64,000 nucleotides of DNA from Oscillatoriophycideae cyanobacterium NC_groundwater_1537_Pr4_S-0.65um_50_18 (GCA_016208305.1 JACQYI010000058.1:62001-126000); one strand, 5' to 3'; positions 8,212 through 16,253 are shown, counted from the stretch's first letter. Made by a program: numbers and translations. The notes: a model not told the origin generated them from the letters alone.

Positions 8212-11200
8212 TTACAAGATGTCGTCACAGGGTGCGATCGCAGATTCTTCAGCGTTTAGAGTGGCGATCGCTTTGCTCCAGTGGGTCAACTTGTCAGCCA
8301 AGACCTGCTTTTGCACAGGTTTGCTCAGGTAATCATCCATGCCCACCTGAATACATCTGTCCTGATCTTCTTTCATCGCATTTGCCGTCATGGCAATAAT
8401 GACCGGGCGTTTGGGCTGACCCTGCCCCCCATCCTGAAGCCCTCCATTCTGAAGCTGCCGGATAGCTTGCGTCGCGGCATATCCATCCATTACGGGCATC
8501 TGACAGTCCATAAATATCAGGTCGTAGCCAATTTGCGACACTAAATCCAGCGCTTCTTTGCCGTTAGCGGCAACATCGGCCTTGTAGCCCAGGTTCTTGA
8601 GCTGATTGAGGGCAACTTTTTGGTTGACCAGGCTATCTTCAACCAAAAGAATTCTGAGTTTTTTGAGGGGGCGATCGCTAACGTTGCTAACCGACGCAGT
8701 ACTTACAGAAGGCAGCATGAGGCGATCGCTTTTTATCTGCGGCTCTGGGGGACGAGCGGCAGCAGGGTTTACCTGCATCAGACAATCCAACAATCGGGAC
8801 TGCTTGACAGGTTTTACCAGGTAGGCCGAGAATCCTAGCTCTCGTACCCGATTCATATCATTGTGGGGGCTAAGTGAGGTGAGCATCACCAGTTTGACGT
8901 GAGCCAGTAGCGGATGGGCTGCGATCGCTCCTCTCAGCAGTTCTCCATCTCTGTTGGGCATTTGCACATTCAAAATGACAACGTCATAAGGAGCGCTGCT
9001 GTGGCTGTGGGTCAGCATCTCCCAGGCAATCTGACTGCTTGCAGCTTCGTCAACCTGTATGCCCCAGCTTGCCGTCTGATGCCGCAAAATTTTGCGACTC
9101 ATGGCGTGGTCATCAACGATGAGCAGCCGTAGCCCATTCAGGCTGGATGTGTCGAGAGCCGCAAGCGCTTGAGGTTGCTTCTCAAAGGTTAGATCAAACT
9201 GAAACTTAGAGCCTTTCTCTGTAGCACTGCTGACCTGAATGGTGCCGCCCATCAGCTCTACAAGCTGCTTGCAAATAGCCAACCCTAGCCCTGTGCCGCC
9301 AAACTTACGCGTGGTAGAAGCATCGACCTGAGAAAAAGGAAGAAACAGTTTTTTTAGCGCTTCGGGTGCAATTCCAATCCCGGTATCTTCTACCGAAAAT
9401 AGGAGAGTGGCGATCGCTCCTGAGGCCGATTCAGATTGTAGGGAAATCCGAATGACCACTTCGCCTGTCGGGGTGAATTTAATTGCATTGCTGATCAAAT
9501 TGGTCAAAACCTGACGTAAACGGCTGACATCACCTCGCAGCAGAGCCGGCACCTCTGGTTCTACCCAGGTGGCTATCTCTAGCCGCTTGGCATGGGCAGA
9601 GGCCGCCAAGAGATCCACGACTTCCTCAGTACAGGCAACGACATCAAAATCTAAGATTTCTAGCTCCATTACGCCTGCTTCTAGCTTGGAGAAGTCCAGG
9701 ATTTCGTTCAGCAGCGTCAGCAGATTGTCACCGCTAGCGCGAATGGTTTCAGCAAAGTCATGCTGCTGGGCATTGAGAGGTGTATCTAGCAGCAGCCCGG
9801 TCATTCCTAACACCGCATTTAAAGGCGTGCGAATCTCGTGACTCAGGGTTGCCAAAAAAGTACTTTTCATCTGCGCTGCTTGCTCAGCCCGCTTGCGCGC
9901 CAGATCCAGCGCTTCATTCTGTTCGGCCAACTGCCGATTGCGAAGAATTTCTTGGGCTTGGATGCGCTGTCGTTCGACTTCACCCCGTTTGGCTTCGCTA
10001 ATGTCTACTGTTGTGCCTTCGTAATACAGCACTTCACCCCTGTCGTTGCGGATGGCCTGCACGCTCTCTGAAACCCAGGTGATGCTGCCATCTTTGCGAT
10101 AGACTTCAGACTCTAGATCGGTGATCTGATCTTGGGTTTGCATGCGCTCGACTAAGGCATAGCGTTGAGCGGGGTCAACATAGACCTGTTCAGCAATATT
10201 GCTCAAGCTTGAGATGAATTCTTGGGGTGAGGCATAGCCATAAATTTTGGCCAACGCTAAATTGGCGCTGAGCACACGCCCATCAGGCGTCGTTTGGAAG
10301 ATACCGACGATCGAATTCTCAAAAATGCTGCGATATTTTTCTTCGGTCTGTCTCAGCTCAGCTTCAGCCCGCTTCTGTTCTGTGATATCAATCCCAGTGG
10401 AAATAATGTATTTTGTTTGTCCTTGAGCATCTAAAAGGACGGTATTTGTCCATGAAATTAGGCGGCGATCGCCTCCTCTAGTCACCCAATTATTTTCATG
10501 GTTTTTAGGAAGCTGGGAAGCGTCAATCTGCGAAAAGGCAGTCTTCATGAATTCCGCTTCATCCGGATCAAGGAAAATGCCCCAAAACGGCTTATTCCGA
10601 ACCTCTGAAAAGGAGTATCCGGTAATATCCACACATTTTTGATTAAAACGAATAATTTTCCCAAATAAATCTAGAACAACGACCAGCGCATCTGTGGTAT
10701 CTACAACAGCGGTTACAAAGTCACGCTCTCGTTCTAAAACCTGTTCTATGATTTGTCTTTTCTTCGTCGCTTGACAAATAAAATAAAAAACTCCTGTCAA
10801 AAGGATAAATTCTAAAACCATACCCGCTACTAGGGTGTTGACGACGCGATTGCCAGGAGCCACGGCTTCTAGAGGTTCTAGGTTTTGCGGCTGCTGAACA
10901 TTTTCTGCGATTTCGGGCAGCTGCACCAAGCTGGCAAATTGGTAGTAGACTAGCCCATTCACTGCTATCAATAGAGCAGACGTAACGCCTAGCCAGCCAG
11001 CAACCCTCCGGACAAATGAATTTTTAGCGGGTTTTATCCCCCGACCCATACTAGAGCTAGTGGCCGATCGCTCAATTTCGGCTAAATTCCGACGGGTTTC
11101 AATCTGATCAACCACCTGCCGCGACAGAGCCTTGAGCGCATAGATTTGTTCGGGGGTGAGCTGTCGCGGCACATGGTCAATCACGCAAAGCGTACCCAGT

Positions 11201-11574
11201 TTGTATCCTTCAGCCGTGACCAGCGGAACACCTGCATAAAACCGAACAAACGGTGCGTTGAGGGTCAGAGGGTTGGAGGCAAATCGCTCATCTTTTAGAG
11301 CATCTGGGATGATAAAAATATCGTTTTGCAGGATGGCATGAGTGCAAAATGCCAAGTCGCGATGGGTTTCAGTCGGCTCCAATCCCACTTTTGCCTTGAA
11401 CCATTGCCGATGCTCATCGATAAGGCTCACGAGCGCTATTGGCGTCTGACAGATGTAGGCAGCGATCTGACAAATATCATCGAATGCGCGTTCGGGCGAG
11501 GTATCCAGAATATTGCATTGCTGGAGCGCCAAGAGCCGCTCAAGTTCATTTGCTGGGAGAGGAGCAATGCGCAT
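8212..11574 (-). CDS. Hybrid sensor histidine kinase, GAF-TM-PAS-PAS-HisKA-HATPase-REC-REC
   Basis: 1120 residues from the ATG at 11574; an in-frame TTG lies 30 bases upstream. Order: GAF-like domain (about 25-160), membrane helix about 195-215, short external loop, second helix about 250-272, two PAS domains (about 290-410 and 415-535), HisKA with phospho-His579 (LATLSHEIRTPL), HATPase with DTGIGI and GGTGLGLAI, then two receivers. The last receiver has Asp1023 (FMDCQMPVMDG). The first has Asn869 at the acceptor position (VILNVQMPNRDG) and so probably cannot be phosphorylated. The ligand is unknown. Unusually the GAF precedes the membrane helices. No separate response regulator is adjacent. 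Confidence 0.9.
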   Translation of the reverse strand: MRIAPLPANELERLLALQQCNILDTSPERAFDDICQIAAYICQTPIALVSLIDEHRQWFKAKVGLEPTETHRDLAFCTHAILQNDIFIIPDALKDERFASNPLTLNAPFVRFYAGVPLVTAEGYKLGTLCVIDHVPRQLTPEQIYALKALSRQVVDQIETRRNLAEIERSATSSSMGRGIKPAKNSFVRRVAGWLGVTSALLIAVNGLVYYQFASLVQLPEIAENVQQPQNLEPLEAVAPGNRVVNTLVAGMVLEFILLTGVFYFICQATKKRQIIEQVLERERDFVTAVVDTTDALVVVLDLFGKIIRFNQKCVDITGYSFSEVRNKPFWGIFLDPDEAEFMKTAFSQIDASQLPKNHENNWVTRGGDRRLISWTNTVLLDAQGQTKYIISTGIDITEQKRAEAELRQTEEKYRSIFENSIVGIFQTTPDGRVLSANLALAKIYGYASPQEFISSLSNIAEQVYVDPAQRYALVERMQTQDQITDLESEVYRKDGSITWVSESVQAIRNDRGEVLYYEGTTVDISEAKRGEVERQRIQAQEILRNRQLAEQNEALDLARKRAEQAAQMKSTFLATLSHEIRTPLNAVLGMTGLLLDTPLNAQQHDFAETIRASGDNLLTLLNEILDFSKLEAGVMELEILDFDVVACTEEVVDLLAASAHAKRLEIATWVEPEVPALLRGDVSRLRQVLTNLISNAIKFTPTGEVVIRISLQSESASGAIATLLFSVEDTGIGIAPEALKKLFLPFSQVDASTTRKFGGTGLGLAICKQLVELMGGTIQVSSATEKGSKFQFDLTFEKQPQALAALDTSSLNGLRLLIVDDHAMSRKILRHQTASWGIQVDEAASSQIAWEMLTHSHSSAPYDVVILNVQMPNRDGELLRGAIAAHPLLAHVKLVMLTSLSPHNDMNRVRELGFSAYLVKPVKQSRLLDCLMQVNPAAARPPEPQIKSDRLMLPSVSTASVSNVSDRPLKKLRILLVEDSLVNQKVALNQLKNLGYKADVAANGKEALDLVSQIGYDLIFMDCQMPVMDGYAATQAIRQLQNGGLQDGGQGQPKRPVIIAMTANAMKEDQDRCIQVGMDDYLSKPVQKQVLADKLTHWSKAIATLNAEESAIAPCDDIL

Positions 11575-11635
11575 GTCAGTACCGTAATCTTGCTGAAATC
11601 GCAAAGAAGCCGCAAAGGTTACTCAGCCATTAAAC

Positions 11636-11676
11636 CTCTGGGCTTTAACGGCCTGTTGATGACCTTAAAGCCAGAG
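11636..11676. promoter_or_regulatory. 12-bp inverted repeat upstream of the hybrid kinase
   Basis: Arms 11636-11648 and 11665-11676 (CTCTGGGCTTTAA / TTAAAGCCAGAG) pair with one bulged G. It sits 62-102 bases upstream of the kinase ATG, and downstream (on the minus strand) of the small membrane protein gene at 11819. It can be a terminator for that gene or part of the kinase leader. Confidence 0.45.
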
Positions 11677-11818
11677 CGTTCTCCTCTAAGCTACCACTGG
11701 ACATTCATCCTAAGCTCGTAAATAACCCGCAAACTTTTAGAGATTAGATAAAGAACGTTTGGATTTACCCGTACAAACGCTGATACGATCGCGACTGCTG
11801 CCGAACCCGCTCTATAAG

Positions 11819-12223
11819 CTAGTTTGCCGAAGGATTACGGGCACGCTCAATTTCTTCCAGCGTATTTAAAACTAGTCGCTTGGCTTGTAGCTTCCAGCCC
11901 CGCTTTTGTAGGACGATCGCGGCTGCGACTCCGCCGATAGTTGCCAAAAAGTCTAAAGGCTGAAACATAGAGATGCCAAACAGCAACCCCAGTCCGGCGA
12001 TTCCCCAAAATGGCAGGGCAACCGTCTGGCGCTGAGTCTCTAGCAGCTTGCTCAACCCGTCATTGGGCAATTCTTCTAGCAAAGCGGCCTTGATCTGCTT
12101 TTGCTCGGCTAGGGACACCGATAGACCAATTTTCTGCCGCAGCTTCTCGATTTTGCGAGCGTCAGTGCTGTACTGCGTCAACTCATCTTCGGCCATCATG
12201 ATCACGCGATCGTACTGTCCCAC
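11819..12223 (-). CDS. Small membrane protein, unknown function
   Basis: 134 residues. The GTG at 12223 is favoured because a GAGG Shine-Dalgarno lies 7-10 bases upstream; an ATG at 12199 is the alternative. The N-terminal 60 residues are helical and charged (STDARKIEKLRQKIGLS), followed by two membrane helices at about residues 73-90 and 92-107 and a short basic tail. No family recognised. It is transcribed toward the hybrid kinase but separated by about 240 bases containing a dyad, so co-transcription is uncertain. Confidence 0.6.
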   Translation of the reverse strand: MGQYDRVIMMAEDELTQYSTDARKIEKLRQKIGLSVSLAEQKQIKAALLEELPNDGLSKLLETQRQTVALPFWGIAGLGLLFGISMFQPLDFLATIGGVAAAIVLQKRGWKLQAKRLVLNTLEEIERARNPSAN

Positions 12224-12503
12224 GACTTACCTCATGTTCTGAATCAAAAATTTAGAGTCTGGGTGTTGCTGATTTTAGGGATAGATTCGTTGAAAGAGTC
12301 TCTCTGTGACCCCGGCAAAAATGAATACCCAGATTCAGCAATACCTCTATCAGTATGCCAGGAAGTCTGACCTTATCCTCCTTTGGCAATGCGCTGAATG
12401 GGACGGGGGCAAGATCTCAGTGATTTTGTGTGCTTCAGGAAGTACTTAAAGCCCTGTGTCGTCTTTTGTTAGATTGGAATGGGTAAAGCATGGGGCATAG
12501 TCA

Positions 12504-13049
12504 ATGAATGCAGATAAAACAATCTTTACCACTCGGTGGATTGCTGTTAAAGAATCTCCTAGAGGATTTCAGTACCTGGAGCGAAAAGGCAAAGATTCTG
12601 TGGCAGTATTTCTGCTGAGAAAAAGCAGCGACAATAGAGAACAGCATGAGGTGATGATTCGACAGCAACATCTCTGTATTGACAATCGAGAGCAGGATGG
12701 CGCGTTCAAGCTCTTTCCCTGTCCGGTTACGGGGGCACTGGAGGTGGGAGAAGCGCCGGAAGCTGCCGCCAGACGGGAGGTTCATGAAGAAACCGGATAC
12801 CTTGTGCAAGTTTCACCTCTGGGGCAATATATTGTGGGGACTCAGGTCAATGAGATGTGCTACTTGTACTATGCCGATGTCACCGGAGTAGAGCCAGAGG
12901 TGGCGCAACAGGATGGCACCTATATGGAATCGATCGCCAAAAATGAGTGGCATCCGTTTGAGTATTTAGAGACTTGTGAGTATTCAGCCTGTCAGATTGG
13001 CTACTGGAAGCTGCAAAACATACTCTTCAAACTAAACGCTCAAACGTAA
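12504..13049 (+). CDS. NUDIX hydrolase
   Basis: 181 residues. The Nudix box G-x5-E-x7-REVHEETGY is intact at about residues 76-98 (starting GALEVGE), with the metal-binding glutamates in place. The N-terminus (TTRWIAVKESPRGFQYLERKG) resembles the ADP-ribose / nucleoside-diphosphate-sugar pyrophosphatase branch, so a substrate such as ADP-ribose or a related dinucleotide is plausible. The next gene, 37 bases downstream, encodes a small membrane protein, and the two probably form one transcript. No Shine-Dalgarno is obvious before the ATG. Confidence 0.85.
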   Translation: MNADKTIFTTRWIAVKESPRGFQYLERKGKDSVAVFLLRKSSDNREQHEVMIRQQHLCIDNREQDGAFKLFPCPVTGALEVGEAPEAAARREVHEETGYLVQVSPLGQYIVGTQVNEMCYLYYADVTGVEPEVAQQDGTYMESIAKNEWHPFEYLETCEYSACQIGYWKLQNILFKLNAQT

Positions 13050-13086
13050 GTAAACGCTAGGGTTAGACAAATACTCCTGACTGACT

Positions 13087-13575
13087 ATGCTAATTAACCA
13101 TGCCGACTGGGTGAAAGAGAATCGGGAATATCTGATTAAACAAGCTGAGCTGTTGCAGAACGTGATTACCCGCATGGCCAACAACTCGTTAGCTGTGAAG
13201 CAGGTGGGGCTAACCGTTTGGGCGGCGATCGTGGGGTTTGGTTTTACGAATAAAAACGCTATTCTCTTCGTTCTAGCTTTCGGAGCTTTTGCCTTATTTG
13301 GCGTGCTGGATATCTATTATTTGTATTTAGAAAAGGCGTTTCGAAAAAACTTTAATCGACTCTCGCGCATTTTGGGTGGCTATGCCTTTGGCGAGGATGA
13401 GATATGGGTAGAGCAAATGCAGCAGCAGGGCAGAAACTTTCTCATTCCTGATTTATCACCTAATTTTTTAGGGCAGCTATTTAGCAAGGATAGTATCCTC
13501 AAATCTTGGGCAAATCTTCCCTATTTGATTACGCTGGTGTTGACGATTGTGCTGCTAAATGTGCCGTTGTCATAG
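13087..13575 (+). CDS. Conserved three-helix membrane protein, unknown function
   Basis: 162 residues. A helical N-terminal segment (WVKENREYLIKQAELLQNVITRMANNS) leads into a 2-TM hairpin at about 44-60 and 62-80. A basic cytoplasmic part follows, and a last membrane helix at about 145-160 (LPYLITLVLTIVLLNV). The layout resembles the SLATT-type 2TM proteins predicted as membrane effectors of nucleotide-triggered immune systems, but I cannot assign it to that family by eye. Its place next to a NUDIX hydrolase and close to TIR genes makes the question worth testing. Confidence 0.6.
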   Translation: MLINHADWVKENREYLIKQAELLQNVITRMANNSLAVKQVGLTVWAAIVGFGFTNKNAILFVLAFGAFALFGVLDIYYLYLEKAFRKNFNRLSRILGGYAFGEDEIWVEQMQQQGRNFLIPDLSPNFLGQLFSKDSILKSWANLPYLITLVLTIVLLNVPLS

Positions 13576-13597
13576 AATCAGTAAGGCTTAAGGCTAT

Positions 13598-13828
13598 CTA
13601 CGAGCTAAAGTCATCCGGTAGTTCTTTCAGTTCTACGCTCAGCGCCTCACACAGCGTCTTCATTTGGAGCACCGTCAAGCTGGCAATACTCTTCCCGCGT
13701 TCCCAATTGCTGACGGTTTTACCGCTGATATCCAACAAACGCGCCAAAGCTTCTTGAGAGAGTCCGGCTTTTTCTCTCAACTGCTTCAGGGTCATTGTTG
13801 GCTGGTGTTCAGGCTGGTTTAAAGGCAT
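13598..13828 (-). CDS. XRE-family helix-turn-helix regulator
   Basis: 76 residues, almost entirely an HTH_3 (Cro/C1-type) domain: LKQLREKAGLSQEALARLLDISGKTVSNWERGKS, split over two helices at about 14-47. An internal ATG at 13795 gives a 65-residue form that starts right at the domain. Neither start has a Shine-Dalgarno. A palindromic repeat (13841-13935) ends 12 bases upstream of the first ATG, so its original promoter was probably displaced or supplied by the element. It could be an orphan antitoxin or phage-type repressor. Confidence 0.7.
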   Translation of the reverse strand: MPLNQPEHQPTMTLKQLREKAGLSQEALARLLDISGKTVSNWERGKSIASLTVLQMKTLCEALSVELKELPDDFSS

Positions 13829-13840
13829 TTAATCGATCGC

Positions 13841-13935
13841 ATAGGTTAGGTTGAGCAGAGCGAAACCTAACATTCACAAGGTTAGGCGTTGGGTTACCCT
13901 GCGGGAAGCAAGCTACGTGCCTCAACCCAACTTAC
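13841..13935. repeat. Palindromic mobile-element-like repeat, copy A (95 bp)
   Basis: The ends ATAGGTTAGGTTGAG (13841-13855) and CTCAACCCAACTTAC (13921-13935) are inverted repeats with a few mismatches. The interior carries a second inverted pair (CGAAACCTAACA / TGTTGGGTT). It matches copy B at 14731-14806 through most of its length but has an extra block of about 20 bp (ACCCTGCGGGAAGCAAGC). Similar GTAGGTTGGGTTGAG palindromes are widespread in cyanobacterial genomes. Confidence 0.8.
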
Positions 13936-13971
13936 GGGCTAGCCGCTCGAAAACACCTCACCGATCGCCCC

Positions 13972-14000
13972 TTGACGATCGCCCGCTTTTCCTCTATGCT
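13972..14000 (+). promoter_or_regulatory. Sigma70-type promoter TTGACG-N17-TATGCT
   Basis: The -35 hexamer TTGACG (13972-13977) and -10 hexamer TATGCT (13995-14000) are 17 bases apart. The predicted start is about 14007, giving a leader of about 225 nt before the small gene at 14233. Confidence 0.6.
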
Positions 14001-14006
14001 CACACG

Positions 14007-14220
14007 TTATAGCTATTTGCAACTCGCCCTGCGGTAGCTGAATCCCCAAAAATCTAGCGCTACTCAAAGCTGCTGGTCACAGCGATGAGTAGCTAACCCC
14101 CAAACTGCGGTGCGGCAGTCTGGTGGCTAATGAGGAATTTTAACACTCCTTATAGCCGCTCTGATGCTTCATGCTTTCGGGGCGGCTAGGTTTTTGGGTT
14201 TCCTTCCCGAAACCCAAACC
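14007..14220 (+). ncRNA. Structured leader RNA candidate, about 215 nt, four hairpins
   Basis: Between a good promoter and the Shine-Dalgarno of the next gene lie successive hairpins. (1) GCTACTCA (14059-14066) pairs with TGAGTAGC (14086-14093), with an inner GCTG/CAGC. (2) AGCTAACCCCCAAACTGC is followed by GCAGTCTGGTGGCT (about 14091-14133), pairing imperfectly. (3) GCCGC pairs with GGCGGC (about 14155-14186). (4) GGTTTTTGGGTTTC (14189-14202) pairs with GAAACCCAAACC (14209-14220). The last ends one base before AGGAG. The spacing suggests control of translation initiation. It does not match the glutamine riboswitch or any other class I can recall. It could also be a free small RNA. Confidence 0.5.
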
Positions 14221-14232
14221 AGGAGAACTTTG

Positions 14233-14544
14233 ATGAATAATGCGTTTCAGTCGGATCATGCCGACCCCATTTCCCATAGCTCTAGTTTCATAGCGCCCGA
14301 TTTTGTTATCTTGCCCGAACCCGGCTTGCCCGATGTGCCTAAGGAAAAGGGCGATCGCGAACTTCTCTATGTGCTCGTCATCGGTTTCGAGGCGGGTGTG
14401 ATGGAAACGTTGTATGAGCTTCAGCGGCGCGGCTTTGCCAATGTCACCGACTGGAGCCGCAATTTGCCCCGTCCTGAAGAGTTCCCCCAACCGCGATCGG
14501 GTGAGGTGATGCGGATTTTGCAGCGGTATCGGCTGCGGGGGTAA
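14233..14544 (+). CDS. Small conserved-looking hypothetical protein behind a structured leader
   Basis: 103 residues from the ATG at 14233, chosen because AGGAG (14221-14225) lies 7 bases upstream; a longer in-frame start at 14164 would lie inside the hairpin leader. The N-terminus is Ser/His-rich and looks disordered. The rest (ELLYVLVIGFEAGVMETLYE, then LQRRGFANVTDWSR, then GEVMRILQRY) predicts a strand followed by helices. I remember similar short proteins in other cyanobacteria without a function. There are no membrane helices and no cysteines. An inverted repeat at 14558-14586 probably terminates the transcript. Confidence 0.65.
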   Translation: MNNAFQSDHADPISHSSSFIAPDFVILPEPGLPDVPKEKGDRELLYVLVIGFEAGVMETLYELQRRGFANVTDWSRNLPRPEEFPQPRSGEVMRILQRYRLRG

Positions 14545-14557
14545 GCAGGGGCACTGG

Positions 14558-14586
14558 ACCTCGGAGGTTTTCAAAACCTCTGAGGT
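14558..14586. terminator. 14-bp inverted repeat downstream of the small gene
   Basis: Arms 14558-14571 and 14573-14586 (ACCTCGGAGGTTTT / AAAACCTCTGAGGT) pair with one mismatch around a single base. It lies between the small gene stop and the transposase remnant, so it may instead be the subterminal palindrome of that IS200-like element. Confidence 0.6.
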
Positions 14587-14614
14587 TCTTGGGTGACACA
14601 TTCTCAATACTGCT

Positions 14615-15064
14615 ATGGCTCATCAACCTCGTGATCTGAAACCTGAATTCTGCTATCACATTACCGTTCGTTGTAATAATCGAGAATTTCGTTTAACTCG
14701 ATCGGAGTGTCGGGAAGTTGAGCAGATCGCGTAGGTTGGGTTGAGCAGAGCGAAACCCAACATTCACAGGCTTAGGTGTTGGGTTTCGTGCCTCAACCCA
14801 ACCTACGGGCTACTATGGCACTGTGCAGCAATTTACCGTAAGTTTTGCCAACGGTATCAACCCAAGCCGAAACCAGAAAAGCGAAATTACTGGGGCAGTC
14901 GATTGCTGGAGCAGATTAAAAAGAAGGGCAAACCGCGCAAGACCAGCCCCGGTCAAATGGATTTGTGGGAAGAGTGGGAAATTTCCTCAGAAATTCATGA
15001 GGTAGCCAAGAAATTTATTGCAGCGAATTGCTACAAATCCCCATCCGCAATGATCCCAGGTTAG
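14615..15064 (+). pseudogene. IS200-like / REP-associated tyrosine transposase remnant, core deleted
   Basis: The first 38 codons from the ATG at 14615 read as the N-terminus of a Y1-type transposase (MAHQPRDLKPEFCYHITVRC, then NNREFRLTRSECREVEQIA). A stop codon (TAG) then arises at the left edge of the palindromic repeat at 14731. After the repeat, the same frame continues as what I recognise as the C-terminus of this transposase (YRKFCQRYQPKPKPEKRNYW, GSRLLEQIKKKGKPRKTSPG, then EIHEVAKKFIAANC). The central part with the HUH motif and catalytic tyrosine is missing. So the element has lost its core and is dead. Attribution of both ends to one family is from memory of related proteins. Confidence 0.65.
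14731..14806. repeat. Palindromic mobile-element-like repeat, copy B (76 bp)
   Basis: Perfect 15-bp terminal inverted repeats, GTAGGTTGGGTTGAG (14731-14745) and its complement (14792-14806). A perfect inner 12-bp pair, CGAAACCCAACA (14751-14762) / TGTTGGGTTTCG (14777-14788), is nested inside. It interrupts the transposase remnant and shares sequence with copy A 0.9 kb upstream. Confidence 0.85.
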
Positions 15065-15182
15065 ACAGCTTAAAACATAGCTTGCGGTGCCAGGTATCGG
15101 ATCGCTGAAATGAACAGTCTACGTTAGAAAAGACCGCTGTTGAAAAACTTTAGAAACGGCTGAAACTGTTAAATGCTACAGT

Positions 15183-16253
15183 TTACAAGTCTGTGCGCGA
15201 GAGAAGAGATAACGACGACCACAACCCCACCCACTCCCTCATCACGACCCAACCCACTAATCCCAACCTACTCTTTTGAAGCCGAGGTGTCCAGATAGGG
15301 AGGTGACCCTTCTTTGCCGAGGTGTCAAAAGTTAAATCGCTGTAATAGATCCATTCTCCTTTTACGCGCCAGCCCACTCGATCGCCAAACTCATTCCAGA
15401 TCTTATCTCCTGAATACTTCCCATCTGGCTTGCCGCCACAGTCCAGATAAATTTTCTTTTGCACACTGAAACCAAACTGACCCTGGCTATACTTTACCCA
15501 GAGCTGATCGATTGTGCGGAGATCAGTACAAGGAAACTGCTCAATATCTTCGACTCGCAGCCAGCCTTCTTCCTGCCGCCCCATGACTTCGCACATTTTT
15601 TTAGCAGTTTCTTGATCTGCCTCTTTCCATTTTCCTGCCTTCAACAGATCTCGCAAGGGCTTGTAGTTGGTGTTGCGATCGGATCTCAGGTCATCAGTAT
15701 CGATCGATTGTCTCTGTTGATTAGCTAATTCTTGCTGTTTCCTCTCTGCTTCTGCGGCTTGCTGTTGTCTTAATTGTTCAGCTTGTTGGGTCTTTTGAGT
15801 GCGTCCTTTTGTAATCTCTGTTGCCGCAAGATAGACACCATCTACTACATCTGTATAGGCATCGTCGATATGTGTCCAGCTTACGATCGGCTTTGCTTTT
15901 TCGGGATATGCCTGAATTGCCGCCAAGGGCGTATATTTCCAACCACACGATCGCAAAATCACAGGCATCACCGTAGCTTCGCCTGCCTCGTGTCGCCGCA
16001 GTGCCTCCGGGATCTCTACTTGGTTGCAGTAGTCGGTATTGAGAAAGTCGGCGCTGATCAACAGCAAAATGATGTCTGCCGCATTCAGACGAGCTTTGAT
16101 CTCCTCATCCCAGCGAGTGCCCGGTAAGATCTGGCGATCGTGCCAACTGATGATGCCCTTTGTTTCCAGCGGACGCAGGTGAGCGAGTAACCCATCGCGC
16201 AACTCTTTGTCTTGCTTTGAGTAAGAGATAAAGACTTCAATGGTGTCCGACAT
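15183..16253 (-). CDS. TIR-GUN4 fusion protein
   Basis: 356 residues. A TIR domain spans about 4-145 (VFISYSKQDKELRDGLLAHL; ADIILLLISADFLNTDYCNQ), with a Glu (Glu80) where NADase-active TIR domains have the catalytic residue. A charged, Gln-rich coiled region lies at about 155-190. A GUN4 domain follows at about 195-325 (LRDLLKAGKWKEADQETAKK; FPCTDLRTIDQLWVKYSQ; FGFSVQKKIY). Classical GUN4 binds protoporphyrin IX/Mg-protoporphyrin and activates Mg chelatase; TIR-fused forms are probably sensors. The last 30 residues (GLVGWVVMREWVGLWSSL) are off-family. NAD cleavage triggered through GUN4 is an inference. It lies beside a MazEF-type pair and another TIR gene. Confidence 0.88.
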   Translation of the reverse strand: MSDTIEVFISYSKQDKELRDGLLAHLRPLETKGIISWHDRQILPGTRWDEEIKARLNAADIILLLISADFLNTDYCNQVEIPEALRRHEAGEATVMPVILRSCGWKYTPLAAIQAYPEKAKPIVSWTHIDDAYTDVVDGVYLAATEITKGRTQKTQQAEQLRQQQAAEAERKQQELANQQRQSIDTDDLRSDRNTNYKPLRDLLKAGKWKEADQETAKKMCEVMGRQEEGWLRVEDIEQFPCTDLRTIDQLWVKYSQGQFGFSVQKKIYLDCGGKPDGKYSGDKIWNEFGDRVGWRVKGEWIYYSDLTFDTSAKKGHLPIWTPRLQKSRLGLVGWVVMREWVGLWSSLSLLSRTDL

